Shown here piece after piece: positions 25,317-36,856 of a stretch of 64,000 nt of DNA. How positions within the stretch are numbered: the first letter of the stretch is position 1; each line of letters begins with the position of its first letter. The notes beneath the pieces were generated by a model that saw only the letters and a program-made list of their open reading frames with translations, made no database searches and was not told the DNA's origin. The stretch covers positions 186,001 through 250,000 of the forward strand of contig JANATG010000014.1 of NCBI GenBank assembly GCA_029449235.1, in the 5' to 3' direction. The stretch is from Linnemannia schmuckeri. Taxonomy: Eukaryota; Mortierellomycota; Mortierellomycetes; Mortierellales; Mortierellaceae. The position numbers were made by a program, and so were the translations under genes.

Positions 25317-25895
25317 ATCTAGGGACAAAAAAACGCGTCGATTTCATTCTTTTTGGAAGTCACTCGTCATCACCGGCCATCGCCATCCTAAAGCTAGATC
25401 TCCTCCTCAAATACACGGAAAAGCATACGAACAAAAAATAAATAGCAAATATACTTTGTTGCACACATGAAATTCGTCAAAAGCGCGAAGAGAACATACC
25501 GCATGATCCACGCCAGCCTACTTCGAAACATAAAACACAGCGGCAAAGGCCATATACTGATAAAAAAAAATGGTGCTACCTTTGCTCATAACAATACTAA
25601 GAGATCGCATTGCTTTAGCGCTGAGAGAACGAGGCTACACGGTGTGAGAGCGAGAGAAGACACATCAGACCATCGACCTGTGTCCTTTTTTCAGCCACTC
25701 GGAGGAGTTCTGCATAATTGAAAAGACGTTCTAAGCAAAGATATTTTTGAGCGGCTCGATTAGCGAGGCAAGCAAGGACCGGCGGCACAGCCATCAATTG
25801 AGACTCTGAATTTTTTGTGGTCACGACGCGTTTCGCCTAGATCTTCGGAGAATTAGAACAACCAAAAGACAAACATAGTAGAGATCCCTACATAT
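25317..25895. other. 3' flank of ML gene A to edge of the foldback composite
   Basis: This contains the ML 3' end and the diverging right edge of unit A, matching 57293-57770 with an indel near 25680-25770. An 84-codon open frame at 25467-25721 is not supported as a gene. The homology to unit B fades near 25880, immediately before the LTR-like terminus at 25896. Confidence 0.5.
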
Positions 25896-26182
25896 TGTTA
25901 CTCAAGGAGAGGATCGAAGGCCAGAGCTGTAGGACCGCTGTTAAGTCCTCGATTGGTACGGGGGTAGTGATAATAGTGTCCTAGAGAATCACACGAAACG
26001 ATATACTGCAGCGCGCCAGCGAAACTCTTGTCAGTACTGCTCTGGTCTAAAAAGTGGTGTGTAAAAGGACAAAGAGCAGACAAGAGGGCTGGGCGCACTA
26101 CTAATACTATGTCTACCAAAGAATATGACTGCTAATCTAAGGCGTCGCCACCACTGCCTAGCTACCACCTTATTTTGCAACA
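25896..26182 (-). repeat. LTR-like sequence, left arm copy
   Basis: The sequence starts TGTTACTCAAGG and ends TTTTGCAACA on the + strand, so on the - strand it runs TGTTGC...TAACA, an LTR-like TG...CA pair. It is nearly identical to the complement of 32685-32971 and related to 39453-39778. The inner flank is ATGG, matching the CCAT site of the right copy, but the outer flank is ATAT, so the target duplication is lost on this side. No internal retroelement sequence is adjacent. Confidence 0.55.
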
Positions 26183-26990
26183 ATGGGAAATACTAGGCTA
26201 ACGGAGCATTCTCAACCAATCGTTTTGTTTCAGTTTAAAGATCGCAAGTCCACTCAATTCCTACTTTTTGCCCTGGTTTAGGGCAGTGCAGGGGTCACAA
26301 CGGAACATTTTAGTGCTCTCTCATTTTCAATTTACGTTGAAGCGGTTTTCAAAACCCGCGTAAACGGAATCGCAAACCCGCACAAACGGAAACGAGAATA
26401 TGTTGCGACGGAAAAAAAAAATGCGTTGCGACGGAATTTCAGTTCCGTCGACATAGGCACCAGACCACATTTTGTCGACCATGCCAGGCTTGCAGGGCAC
26501 ACATTCACGCCTCCAACACACACAGTGCAGAGACACACCAACGTGCATATAGAGACACACACTTCCAATATACATACAACAACATAGCGCGCGTATACAC
26601 ACAAAGACAGACATGCACATAGAGACACAGTCGTCCAACATATCCAACATACATACAGACTGTCAGAGCCACAACAAAGCACATACACACTCACACTCGC
26701 ACTCACACTTACACTTACACTTACACTTACACTTACACTTACACACACACACACACACTCACACACACTCACTCACTCACTCACACACACACACACTCAT
26801 TCACTTACTCACACACGCTTACACACACGCATCTGCCCTCACGCTGTAGTTCTCCACTCGAATTTTGCTCGTTTTATTTTCCCTTCTTCCTATCTGCCTC
26901 CATCTGCAAGGCTGTCCCGAGTCAGAAAAGAGAGACTACTTTGCATGTGGGATACATGTTGCCACGGGCGTAGCACAAAAAGTGGACTGG
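25896..26990. repeat. Left arm of long inverted repeat (partner 31881-32971)
   Basis: About 1095 bp repeated in inverted orientation at the other end of the composite. From outside in, it contains the LTR-like piece, a shared ~250-bp segment, a GTCGCAACG-type hairpin motif near 26395-26480, a CA-rich microsatellite (ACTTAC and CACTCA units, about 26690-26830) and the sequence ending AAAAAGTGGACTGG. The microsatellite differs in length between the arms, while the remainder is nearly identical. Confidence 0.88.
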
Positions 26991-27126
26991 CGTCTATGTC
27001 AGCATGTATCCTATGCACAGTCTCCCTTCTTCTTTGTGACTTGGGATATTCTTGCTCAAAAGGCAAATGGAAAAGAAAAGGAAGGACAATGTCTCTTTCC
27101 TCTCAACGCTCTCTCTCGCCTCAATC

Positions 27127-27648
27127 ATGAGCCTCTATCCTCATCCCGATATTCAGTCCACTGTCGCTCACGACGCAATGTCGATTGAACAAGACATCCT
27201 GGAGTTTAGTCAAGAAGTGCACGCTACGACTCTACAAGAGACGGTAGAGATAGACCACATCCCTGGAGAATAAGAACTGCACCAGCTGTGGACGGACCTC
27301 TGTCAGTCCACACCCTTCGGCGCCTTACCTGCGCCTGCCGATTGTCCTCTTCCAACCCCCTTGGACTTGATTCCTATTCGTAGGGTGCGTGGTGACCGAG
27401 TCCGCAGTCTGTGGAGATTTTTTTTCCAAAGAACCCTCAACAGCGAATCGGTTCATTGCCAGGCTCTTCTCCATCCCCATTACTAACAAATTTGTCAATG
27501 CCAGTACAGTGTCCTTAGTTCAGTGCAACTGCGGATGACCCACATCGTCGATAAACACTCTGATGAGTATCATGCCCTTGTGAACTTTCTACAACTGAGT
27601 TCTGCTCTTCATTTGAATGAATACCCTCAAGTACTTCCTCTTCAATAA
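27127..27648 (+). pseudogene. Decayed open frame inside the hAT composite
   Basis: One frame of 174 codons from ATG 27127 to TAA 27646-27648 is interrupted only by two TAA codons (27271-27273 and 27484-27486). The text looks protein-like rather than random: MSIEQDILEFSQEVHATT, then ELHQLWTDLCQSTPFGALPA, then HIVDKHSDEYHALVNFL. I do not recognise the family. Its location between the arms, convergent with the hAT transposase, suggests a former second gene or exon of the element, but captured host sequence is possible. Confidence 0.4.
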
Positions 27649-28123
27649 ACGATCATATCTGTTCTGATAACAAATTCCACTGCTTGTGATTAATGTATTT
27701 TTTTTGCGCATGCTCTAAGTCCTTCATCTAATGTTACCTCGAGTGGCTCATAAACCTTCGTTGGTCCATAATAGCGACGACAATGGGAAAAATTGAAGTA
27801 CATATTAGGAGTCAAATAAAGTGATAGGCTCGCGTAAACTTTTCGTTCCTTTAAATGGCAACCTCATCCGAACGAAGAGGGTTCGGGCGGTAAAGTAGCA
27901 AATGAACTCTTCGTCGCCAGTTCTTTTTTTGTTTGAGAGTCGCCAGTTTTGTAGGTAGTTATTTTATAAGAACATGAAAAGGAGAGTGAAAAAATAAAAC
28001 AAAGATTTGCTGGTTTGAAAAAAAAAGAAATAAAATGAGGAAAGGATAAAAAAGAAGGTTATTGGTAAAGAGTGCTTGGACAAATGGCCAAGAGTGAAGA
28101 TGCGGGTGTATGTTGCGGATACA

Positions 28124-31100
28124 TTATTCTGGTGTAGCTACTAGTGGTGATCCGATTGTTGTTGGTGCTGGTGTATTTTCGTCTGTTGATAGTGGGCGTG
28201 GTGGTGCTGGTGGTGCTTCTTCCGCTGATGCTTGTTTTGTATACGAATACAAGAACTTTTCGTAGCTGTTGTGCATGAGCATGTTGAAAAAGTTGTGATG
28301 CGTCAGGTTGATTTTTTGGCGGGCAAAAGCAGACCCGCTTTGCTGAAGAGTTTTCGCTTTCAGAAGATGTTGCTTGCACGGCGAGGTAGGCACGGGCAAG
28401 TTGTGACATCATTGGAAACGTGTCTTCCATATCGCGCCAGTAATTCTGAGGACTGTCCAAAGCCGTGGCGTAGGCCTTAGGGTCGCCGGTAACTGTGTCG
28501 AGATATTCCTGGAACTCTGCTCTCGCCATTGTTCGAGGCGTCCTGGTGTTGTTGGGCTTGGAATAGTGAATGTCTTTCCAGGAGTGCGGTTTTGTTTTGG
28601 AAGGTGTAGCTGGCTCTGAAGAGGTTTTCGCCTCGATCTCCAATGCCAGCTCTTACAAGGCTGACAGCGCAAGATCCTTGGCCTTGATCAGATGCGGGGA
28701 ATCACCGCCAAAAAAACAAAGTCAAAGCATCCGGGATTGAGGAACATCGCCACCAAGGTGGCGTCAGGGATCGTATCCACCACAAATCTGGCCACGACCT
28801 GGTCCGTGAGATCCTTATGCAGATCTGGGGTTGGCTTGGTGGCCTGTGGTCTGAGAGGGGGAGCGAGCGCATATCCATGAACCTTTGGATAGACAGACGA
28901 AATTGTTGCATACTTTGAGCCTCCAAGGGAATGAGTGAGAGCCGCTGCTGGCTGAAGAAGCTCGCACACATCGTTGAGCTCGGAAAGGCCTTGAAAATCG
29001 AGCAGATGGTTCTTTACCGCCTTGGCCTTATCTGCATCGACTTTGACCGAGGACCCACTGACAACATCAATGGCAGACTCTATTTCGTTGGAGAGCTTAT
29101 AGATTCTGACCCCCATGGTGATTCGACTGTTCCATCGTGTTTCGTTCGACTTAACTAGCCTGTACACCTTCTCATTGCCGCGTGACTTCTATTCCTGTTC
29201 CCAAGCCTTCTTTGCCGCACCGCAACCGCCGAAAAACTGAACGATCTGCTCACACTTCTTTAGAAGATTAGTCGCAGACTCCGGCTCCTTCTTTCCTTTG
29301 CCTAGCGCCGTGTTGATACACAACTGAATCGAGTGTGCAGCACAGTGTATCCATAAAACCTTTCGTTCCAGTGGGTCCTGTCTCTCCCTGAAAAGTTCCA
29401 CGCATTTCTTTATATTGAAGGCTCCGTCGGTGGTGATAGAGAGCAGCTTTCCCTGAAGACGCCATTCGTTAACAATTTTCTCTATGAAAGAAAAAGTTAC
29501 TATTTCACATCAATGTAGTAGCAGATAAAATGGCGATAGACATAAAAAAGAAGCAAAATCAAACAAAAAGCAATATCTTACCCAGCTCATCACAAAGATA
29601 TTCCGCACACTGCGGCTGTCCCATGGGAGCCATACCAATCGCAAGCGTCCTCGTTTGAAAGTCGGTTCCCATGAAGTGGAGTGTTACCCCGAGAAACTTC
29701 CTGTCTCCAGTGCTGTTGCTCCACGTATCCATTGTTAGAGCGCCTCGATACATGGTCTCCTCGAGATGAGTGACCATGGCCATTTTCCAGTTGCTGACCC
29801 GTTCGCTGAGATTCCTTTGCAAAGTAGAGGTACCTGGGATACTGAGCGGGGGGTTGGCGAGGGCGATCATGTCTCGAAAAACAGACGAGGAAAGAGCTGC
29901 AAAGCTGACGCCTTGTCTGGTGACGAGAGAGAGGAGAAATCCGACAAATCTGCCCTGTTCTGTCTCTGTGGGTTTTTGAAGAGCCCTCAGAACATCCGCT
30001 CGCACTCCATCGTATTCTACTTGGGGGTCTGTTATATTTCTGAGGTGTTGTTGCCACTGATTTGCGTTATTTTTGGATGCAATCATCATCTGAAGGCCGC
30101 GGAAATCCATTAGCGCTTGACGGATCTCGTCGTGAGCCTCCTCGATATGGTTCATACGCAACTGTGAGCTGCCATGGTAGGCGAGCTTATGCCCACAAGG
30201 CTTGTGCACCATGATCTCTCTTCCTTCAACTCTTTTGGCTTTGAATACGAGAACCTGGCATGTAACGCCGTTATAGCCGACCTTCTTAAAGAAGAATCCG
30301 TGCAGGCTGCGTTTCTGCGTCGGCTTTTTGATCGGGACGGATGCGAGGTGCTTCAGCTCCTTCGGGGCATGGTCGAGGCACTGCTGCGTGGTCGGGACGG
30401 TGCCAAGAGGAAGAGTACTGCAAAGCTCCTTCCAAATCATATCATGGGCAACACGTCGTGAAGGTCTTTGAAAGTTGGCTGCTGAGGGCGACAAAACAGT
30501 AAGCGAGAGAGTCGAGCGGCTAGGTGTTCTCTGTCCAACAGACAACGCTGGTAATGACGGAGCCAAGGATTGAGCTGGGGTTCCACTGGCTAAGGATGGT
30601 GACGGGGATGGTAGGAGCTGTGTGGATCGTTGTCGATGGGGCTTGCCTCCTGAGTCCCGCAAGATTTGCTTGTTCTCATACATGGCAACCTTCTGGCGAG
30701 GAGAGAAGGGTACTCCAGCTGAACCAGGAATTTCGTCTTGCATTATATCTCTGAGGTTGGGTTCAGATGCCGTTCGTGGAAAAGACACCGGCTTGTTGAT
30801 TAACTCACTCCTATTTCCTGCTTGTGACCGGACCGGCGTAATGCTTCCAGCGGGGCGGTGAGCTGGCGTCCTTGACCGACTGGAACGAGGAGCTGGCGTC
30901 TGCGGAACAGCGAAGGTAAAGAGATCATCCGACGAGGTTGATTCATACGCTGATGTCGTCTGGTCGACTGCTGAAAGGGTAGAGGTCGAAGAGATTATCT
31001 CTCCCATCGGAAATGTCGGTGACTCCTGGTTACCAAGGAAGAGCCTCTTCCGAGTTGGTCGTTCGGACGGATGAGCATCACCCCTCGAGGTTGTAGTTGT

Positions 31101-31624
31101 TGAGTTGCTGCTGCCCGATGCCGCTCGATCCGATATCTCCATGTCGTTGTCGTTCGCGCTCATGATGCTGTCAATCGGCCGTTTCTCCATACGACATACA
31201 GCCTTGACAGCAGCCTAGTAAGGGCAACAGTGCTGTGTCAGCAGTAGCAAGACTGGAGCGATGAATGCACGCTGCAGTAACGAAAACTGTTACATATACT
31301 TACTGATGATTGCAGGCTCTGGGACGACTGCGTTCCTACCATGCCGCCACGCGCTAACACACGTCGACGTTCCCTGACGGTCCATAAAGCATCCTCGTCC
31401 TCCGGGACATCACTATGGTAATTATCATCGTTGTCGATAGTTCCCGCTTTCTCGGGATCGTAAGAGCTGATATGGCTGCTCAATCCTGGTTCCTTTTCCT
31501 CTTCCACCTCCATATTCTCGTCTTCCTCGTCCCACTCCTCCTCTTCTTCTTCGACGTCGTCATCCAAGTTGTCAAAGTCGCTATCCTCCAGGGGGTCGTA
31601 CTCGTCTCCGCGGTTGGCAGTCAT
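28124..31624 (-). pseudogene. hAT-family transposase, broken
   Basis: Exons 31624-31304 and 31214-29582 and a third from 29481 join cleanly (GT-AG, phases 0 and 1). An acidic N-terminus is followed by a BED-like zinc-finger area (CGHKLAYHG then MNHIEEAH), the first catalytic-region Asp in LTMDTWSN, the second in ITTDGAF, then WIHCAAHSIQLC, ETRWNS, and a C-terminal dimerisation-like region (LARAYLAVQATSSESE, then THHNFFNMLMHNS). Breaks seen: in-frame TAG at 29191-29189, a frameshift at the A7/T7 run 28710-28716, TAA at 28655-28653, and further frame changes near 28290-28365 where the SER/KLFSKAG-like motif is spread over frames. hAT transposases cut and paste DNA; this copy should be inactive. 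Confidence 0.85.
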
Positions 31625-31779
31625 TGAGGAATGTTTGTGTATGTGTATGTGTGGGATATGTTTTGTGTTATGTGTGTCTATGTGTTTGTGTGTATGTGTG
31701 TATTTGTATGTGTGTATGGGATGAATGTGCTTTTTCCTTGGTATTTATATATGGTTCTGGCCTGCTGTTTCGCCTTGGG

Positions 31780-31897
31780 GACAAAAAGTGGACTGGCATC
31801 TATGTCAACGGAATTGAAAAACCGTCGCAAAGCATTTTTTTTTCCGTCGCGACGGTTTTTCAATTCCGTTGGCATAGGCACCAGTCCACTTTTTGTG
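31780..31897. repeat. Perfect-looking hairpin (118 bp)
   Basis: The left half ACAAAAAGTGGACTGGCATC onward and the right half, ending CCAGTCCACTTTTTGT, are inverted copies of ~53 bp. Both contain CGGAATTGAAAAACCGTCGC, with a T-run as the loop. The right half is shared with the end of the right arm. Such GTCGCGAC-centred hairpins recur at 26395-26480 and 32395-32470. Confidence 0.8.
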
Positions 31898-32971
31898 CTA
31901 CGCCCGTGGCAACATGTATCCCACATGCAAAGTAGTCTCTCTTTTCTGACTCGGGACAGTCTTGCAGATGGAGGCAGATAGGAAGAAGGGAAAATAAAAC
32001 GAGCAAAATTCGAGTGGAGAACTACAGCGTGAGGGCAGATGCGTGTGTGTAAGTGTAAGTGTGTGAGTGAGTGAGTGTGTGTGTGAGTGAGTGAGTGAGT
32101 GAGTGAGTGAGTGTGTGTGTGTGTGTGTGTGTAAGTGTAAGTGTAAGTGTAAGTGTAAGTGTGAGTGCGAGTGTGAGTGTGTATGTGCTTTGTTGTGGCT
32201 CTGACAGTCTGTATGTATGTTGGATATGTTGGACGACTGTGTCTCTATGTGCATGTCTGTCTTTGTGTGTATACGCGCGCTATGTTGTTGTATGTATATT
32301 GGAAGTGTGTGTCTCTATATGCACGTTGGTGTGTCTCTGCACTGTGTGTGTTGGAGGCGTGAATGTGTGCCCTGCAAGCCTGGCATGGTCGACAAAATGT
32401 GGTCTGGTGCCTATGTCGACGGAACTGAAATTCCGTCGCAACGCATTTTTTTTTTCCGTCGCAACATATTCTCGTTTCCGTTTGTGCGGGTTTGCGATTC
32501 CGTTTACGCGGGTTTTGAAAACCGCTTCAACGTAAATTGAAAATGAGAGAGCACTAAAATGTTCCGTTGTGACCCCTGCACTGCCCTAAACCAGGGCAAA
32601 AAGTAGGAATTGAGTGGACTTGCGATCTTTAAACTGAAACAAAACGATTGGTTGAGAATGCTCCGTTAGCCTAGTATTTCCCATTGTTGCAAAATAAGGT
32701 GGTAGCTAGGCAGTGGTGGCGACGCCTTAGATTAGCAGTCATATTCTTTGGTAGACATAGTATTAGTAGTGCGCCCAGCCCTCTTGTCTGCTCTTTGTCC
32801 TTTTACACACCACTTTTTAGACCAGAGCAGTACTGACAAGAGTTTCGCTGGCGCGCTGCAGTATATCGTTTCGTGTGATTCTCTAGGACACTATTATCAC
32901 TACCCCCGTACCAATCGAGGACTTAACAGCGGTCCTACAGCTCTGGCCTTCGATCCTCTCCTTGAGTAACA
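31881..32971. repeat. Right arm of long inverted repeat (partner 25896-26990)
   Basis: Inverted copy of the left arm. The microsatellite appears here as GTGAGT and GTAAGT units at about 32040-32190. Several 60-146-codon frames in both arms are produced by the repeats and are not genes. The outer end coincides with the LTR-like terminus TAACA, followed by CCAT. Confidence 0.88.
32685..32971 (+). repeat. LTR-like sequence with CCAT flanks, right arm copy
   Basis: The sequence runs TGTTGCAAAATAAGG to GAGTAACA (287 bp). The four bases before it (32681-32684) and after it (32972-32975) are both CCAT, consistent with a 4-bp target duplication of a solo LTR. No primer-binding site or polyprotein remains nearby. 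It is inverted relative to the copy at 25896-26182. Confidence 0.6.
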
Positions 32972-35307
32972 CCATCTTTGCTATTTTGACCACCCCCTGA
33001 TTTCAAGGAGTTCTTCTTTATCTATTCTTTCCCCTCTCCTCTCCTTATCCTCCACCTCTATCGTGGTTCCCTTTTTCTTCTCCTTCCACAATTCCACCTA
33101 GTTTTTATCTCTTCTCCCTCTCCCCTCTCTCCACCTCATCCATTCACACCTCCACTTGCTTTAACTTGCTTTTTCTTTTTCCCCTTTCACATTTCCATCC
33201 GTTTTTTAACGTCCATTGCCAATGCATTCGCCTTCTTCTTCCCTATTCGGGCCCTCCCTATGCAACTTATCTAAAGATCTCTCCTCTCGCTCTGGAGCTC
33301 GGTTTCCTCGAGCCTTTACTGGATTACCTATACTATGAGCTGCATTACGGAAGTCTGTACGGTTCCGACGACGAACGATGGTCCTGTTCATGAACACTTT
33401 GTCGACGCCACTGTAGACGAGTATTTGTATTATGTTGAGTACTATACAGTGCTGCAGTTTGTCCTCTTCCCCGGCCCTTCACAAACTGAGAATGATTCGT
33501 GTTGTACTCTTGAGCCGCCTGAGAATGCTCCGTCTTCCAAGTCTCCCCGCACCCACCTCATGTGAGCCCTGCATGGTTGTCTACGATGTATGCAGACTGA
33601 CGAATTCTATCCGGATCGTTCGATCGTGGTGACTCTTGCTACATATGCTTGAAAGTCTGTGGGAAGTACTCACTTTTTGCTTTTTACTCTTCCCGCCCAT
33701 GTTTCCCTGAGAGAGTATGCCGTGGGAAGATGTTTGTTCAATTTGCGGCATAAATTACTGTCCGTTTAACCACATTCGCATTCGAGTCAGGACTTGCGGT
33801 AAGCGTCACTTTGTTCATTCATACAGATTTAATAAAACGTGCTATTGAAAGCAAGATTACAATCCATCGTGCATGTTCATCGCTTTTTACCCTTTTTTTT
33901 CTTGCAAGTTGAAAAGGGAAACGGAAGGTCTAATTCTAATTGGGAGCAATTTCGATTTCTTTAATCGCATGCGCTTGTGCTCATATCTCATTTCTGTGAT
34001 CACTGATTTCTTATCTTCTCTGCAGCCCTCACATCAAGCTTAACCTGGGGAGCCATCACTGCTCTCTCTCTCTAAAAAATACATTACTCTCTCTCCTTCT
34101 GCTCTGGTCCCCTCTTTCTTTCTATCCCCCCCCCCCCCCTACACACACACACACACACGCACACACACATGATTAAACAACCACGACAACAACAATGACG
34201 ACGATAACAACAAAAAACGACGACAACTGTAATATATCACTGCCATCGCTGCTATCGCTGCAAATATTTATCCTCACCACGCCCAAACAAACAAGCAGGG
34301 CGCACATGGCTCATGGACACAGGACAGGCTCGAGCTCATGGACAATGGCAATGACTATACATAACATCAACACACCTAGATATCCAGGAAACATAAAAAA
34401 ACAGACAACGACACTGCAGAAACCATAAAGAAGGTAGAAAGTTGACTCTCACTTAAACAAACAACAGTAACCAACAACAAAGAAGAGGGCCTATTAAACT
34501 TTCGAACTGTCGTTCATCTTTGCGTTTCGAAATCAACTTGGCCAGGATATCTACAACATCTAGCTCTTTGCCTACGACAAGTTCCATCTTGGCGGAGAAT
34601 CTACTTGCAAACCACAGAAAGAGGAGCAAATAATTCTAGAACAAGGTTGTATCACAAGATAGCAACAGAAGCAGAAGAAATGGCAAAAGTCACCGCTTTA
34701 TCGATCAGAAGGGACTCTCCAGCCCGCAACTCTAGCAGGGGTACGTATATAATGGTTGTATTATTTTTGTCCATTCCCCTGCTTGATTTTGCTTTTCATC
34801 AATATCTACCTTACCTGGTCTCTCTCCTCTTTCGTTTTATTACCTTCGCTCCCAAATCAACACCAGTCCTTCATCTAAAAGAGAAAGAAAAAAAGATTCA
34901 ATTCAATCTCAGTATGTGTACTATTTGTTGGTTTTTTCAAGATTTTCAGGACAACCTTGTACTGAAAGTGAAAAAGGCGGATTTTCGGTACAATCCCGTA
35001 CTGAAAGTGGAAAAAAGTGGATTTTCAATACTTTAGCTTTTAAGCGCCATGCAAAAAGCAGTACCAAAAAGTTGGATAACGCACATACCATTTCCGACAT
35101 CCTCCAAGAGATACCGCCGGCTTCGCACGATAATTAATATCCTAGCCTGGACATGGTCGGGAAAATCATGTTTCAATACGAATGAATGGAATTCTTCCTA
35201 TTCTCTCCATCAATATCAACCGTTTCCGCCCCGCAGGCACTCTAGCAGACGCGCATCAGCTGCGCAAAGATTCACGGACGGGTTCGGGCATCGCACTTTA
35301 TATGCCG
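32972..35307. other. 2.3 kb without a supported gene, with simple repeats
   Basis: C/T-rich DNA at 33000-33240 is followed by several short unconnected frames (33166-33632) of unknown nature. A poly-C and CA microsatellite lies at about 34126-34170. A twofold ~40-bp repeat (TACTGAAAGTG, then GGATTTTC) is at 34950-35035. A possible exon, ATG 34680 to donor 34741 (GTACGT), could not be extended into a gene. I recognise no domain here. Confidence 0.4.
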
Positions 35308-36010
35308 TCAGCGAAGCACCGCACAACAACTCTTCTGAATTCTCCACTGGATATCAAGGTGCTCACGTTGTTGTTCGAAGGCCTTGCGATGTTGTTCCGC
35401 AAGGGCGCTCTGATGATTGGTGTTCTGTTGAACTTGAACGGTGGTGAAGGCCTGCAAGGATGTCATATGGTGCTTGGTCATTGAAACCATGAACTTGGTG
35501 TGTTGGGCTGTCGTATACTCGGTGAACGTCTCCAAGGAAATTTGATGTTACTCAATCATTTTTTCTCCTGGAGTCGTCCAATAGTAGAATCTGCCAGAGC
35601 CGTTAATGTAGGAACGTGTGAAACAATGGTGCTGTCACTTGAGGTGCCGTCGCTAGAGTCGGATGAACGCAAAGGTGAAGCTTCGTCTGGACCAGGAACC
35701 GGAATATCGACCTGCATCATTGTCTTGAGTGCTTTGAGAGCGGTGCCTTTCGCAACTATGCAGAGCTGATAGTGACGTTGTAGAGATGAGTTAAAAGTAA
35801 AGGTCGATCTGCAGTAGCAGACGAAATCATGCCCTTGGCGTTTTGTCGATTGAAAGTAGTTGGTCGATCGGTATGTGTGCAAATGAACGTGAAGGGGTGG
35901 ACTGTATGGTATGATGCAATGTGGCTCTTCTGAGACTTGGATAGTGATGGACCGTCGACAAGAAGATCTTGACCACAATCGTAGTACGAACAAGCGCTTC
36001 CGCGAGGCAT
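35308..36010 (-). pseudogene. C2H2-like zinc-finger relic
   Basis: From ATG 36010 the - strand gives CSYYDCGQDL then KSQKSHIASYH, a C2H2-like spacing. After a frame change near 35850 it continues FVCYCRSTFTFNSSLQRHY, a second finger-like unit. A Ser/Asp-rich stretch ends at a stop near 35556. A third frame (35535-35308) reads as a Gln-rich, probably coiled-coil segment (ALAEQHRKAFEQQREHLD). Two frame changes in ~700 bp suggest a decayed gene. It could be host-derived or part of a mobile element; I cannot tell which. Confidence 0.45.
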
Positions 36011-36289
36011 GCCGAAAGAAAGGGTGCTGAAAGAGCGTTTGAGTGGGACGGGCTAGGAAGAAGATGGAGAAAGTTCAAAGAGATGGAGTTTTTTCTGTTT
36101 GCGGACATTTTGTGCCTCCTTTTATACGCAAACAATTAATATAAACAGCTTACTCTAAGTTAATGTTCAACAGGCGACAATGAGTACGCACCTGCCGTGC
36201 AACACCGAGTGAGAGACGCTTGGTCACAATAAATAGACTGATTAGCACTACATGCATGCATATCCATCCACAAGCATTCATCGTGAGCA

Positions 36290-36650
36290 GGTAGGCAAGG
36301 CGCCTAGCGTCCTCTCAAAAAAAAAATTCTTGACAGAGGACTGGTACATCAGTACAAGAAATGTTTGCACATACGTCCATAGGAGTATCTTAGCGAGTGT
36401 GCGAGGTGCTCAGCTTCCCAGCAAAAAAATTCTTGAAAGGGGATTGACGCATCAGTACAGGATATGCATACACATACATCCATAGGAGTATCGTAGCGAG
36501 TGTGCGAGATGCCTAGCATCCTAGCAAAAAAATTCTTGACAGAGAACTGGTGCATCTACAAGACATGCGTGCACATACATCCATAGGAGTTTCTTAGCGA
36601 GCGTGTGAGGTGCCCAGCTTCCCAATAAATTTTTTTTCAGAGGGTTGGTG
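36290..36650. repeat. 103-bp minisatellite, about 3.4 copies
   Basis: The motif AAAATTCTTGA recurs at about 36327, 36430 and 36533, a period of 103 bp. Each unit also contains CATCCATAGGAGTATC and TAGCGAGTGTGCGAG. The last unit is partial and degraded from about 36630. No coding function is seen. Confidence 0.82.
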
Positions 36651-36856
36651 TTTTATTTATGGTATTTAACTTACTTATTAATTACTCGTGGTAAGCGACG
36701 ACGAGGGAGAAGGCAGGAATGGTGAAAACGAAGAAACGAAAACAGAAGAAAAGAGAAAAACATGCGACAATTAACGAAGAAAAGGTAAGAAAACGGAAGA
36801 CAGAGGGAGAGAGTCCAAGGTTGCAAGTGTGGTGATTTAGAGTGGCTTAGCTTCTA

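Larger units (their letters stand above)
12385..25880. repeat. Segmental duplication, unit A (partner 44643-57770)
   Basis: The order of membrane-protein gene (-), a ~6-kb non-coding stretch and ML gene (+) is repeated in direct orientation about 32 kb away. Near-identity extends through introns and non-coding DNA, especially from 20425 to about 25650. Divergence is higher at 18.4-20.0 kb, and there are indels: about 450 bp (19972-20424) present only here, and extra sequence at 51605-51795 present only in unit B. The last ~230 bp (25650-25880) are clearly more diverged and contain a further indel. The foldback composite begins just beyond the right edge. Confidence 0.9.
25896..32971. mobile_element. 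7.1-kb foldback composite carrying a broken hAT transposase
   Basis: Two ~1.09-kb inverted arms enclose a hAT-type transposase pseudogene (- strand) and a second decayed frame (+ strand). Inside the arms a 27-bp inverted pair (ACAAAAAGTGGACTGG, then CTATG) brackets the gene region from about 26977 to 31897; this may be the original transposon end, since hAT termini are normally short. No 8-bp target duplication typical of hAT elements is visible at either candidate boundary. The element cannot be autonomous in its present state. Confidence 0.7.

Noticed and set aside
26327..26849. Frames of 61-146 codons in the inverted arms (Cys/Val/Ser or His/Thr rich)
   Set aside because: They are products of the GT/CA microsatellites and appear in both arms as repeat artefacts.
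28232..30861. Plus-strand frames opposite the hAT transposase
   Set aside because: They are antisense shadows of the recognisable transposase sequence on the - strand.
34605..35036. 143-codon frame on +
   Set aside because: Composition is unlike a conserved protein; a possible donor at 34741 suggests a short exon, but I could not find matching exons.
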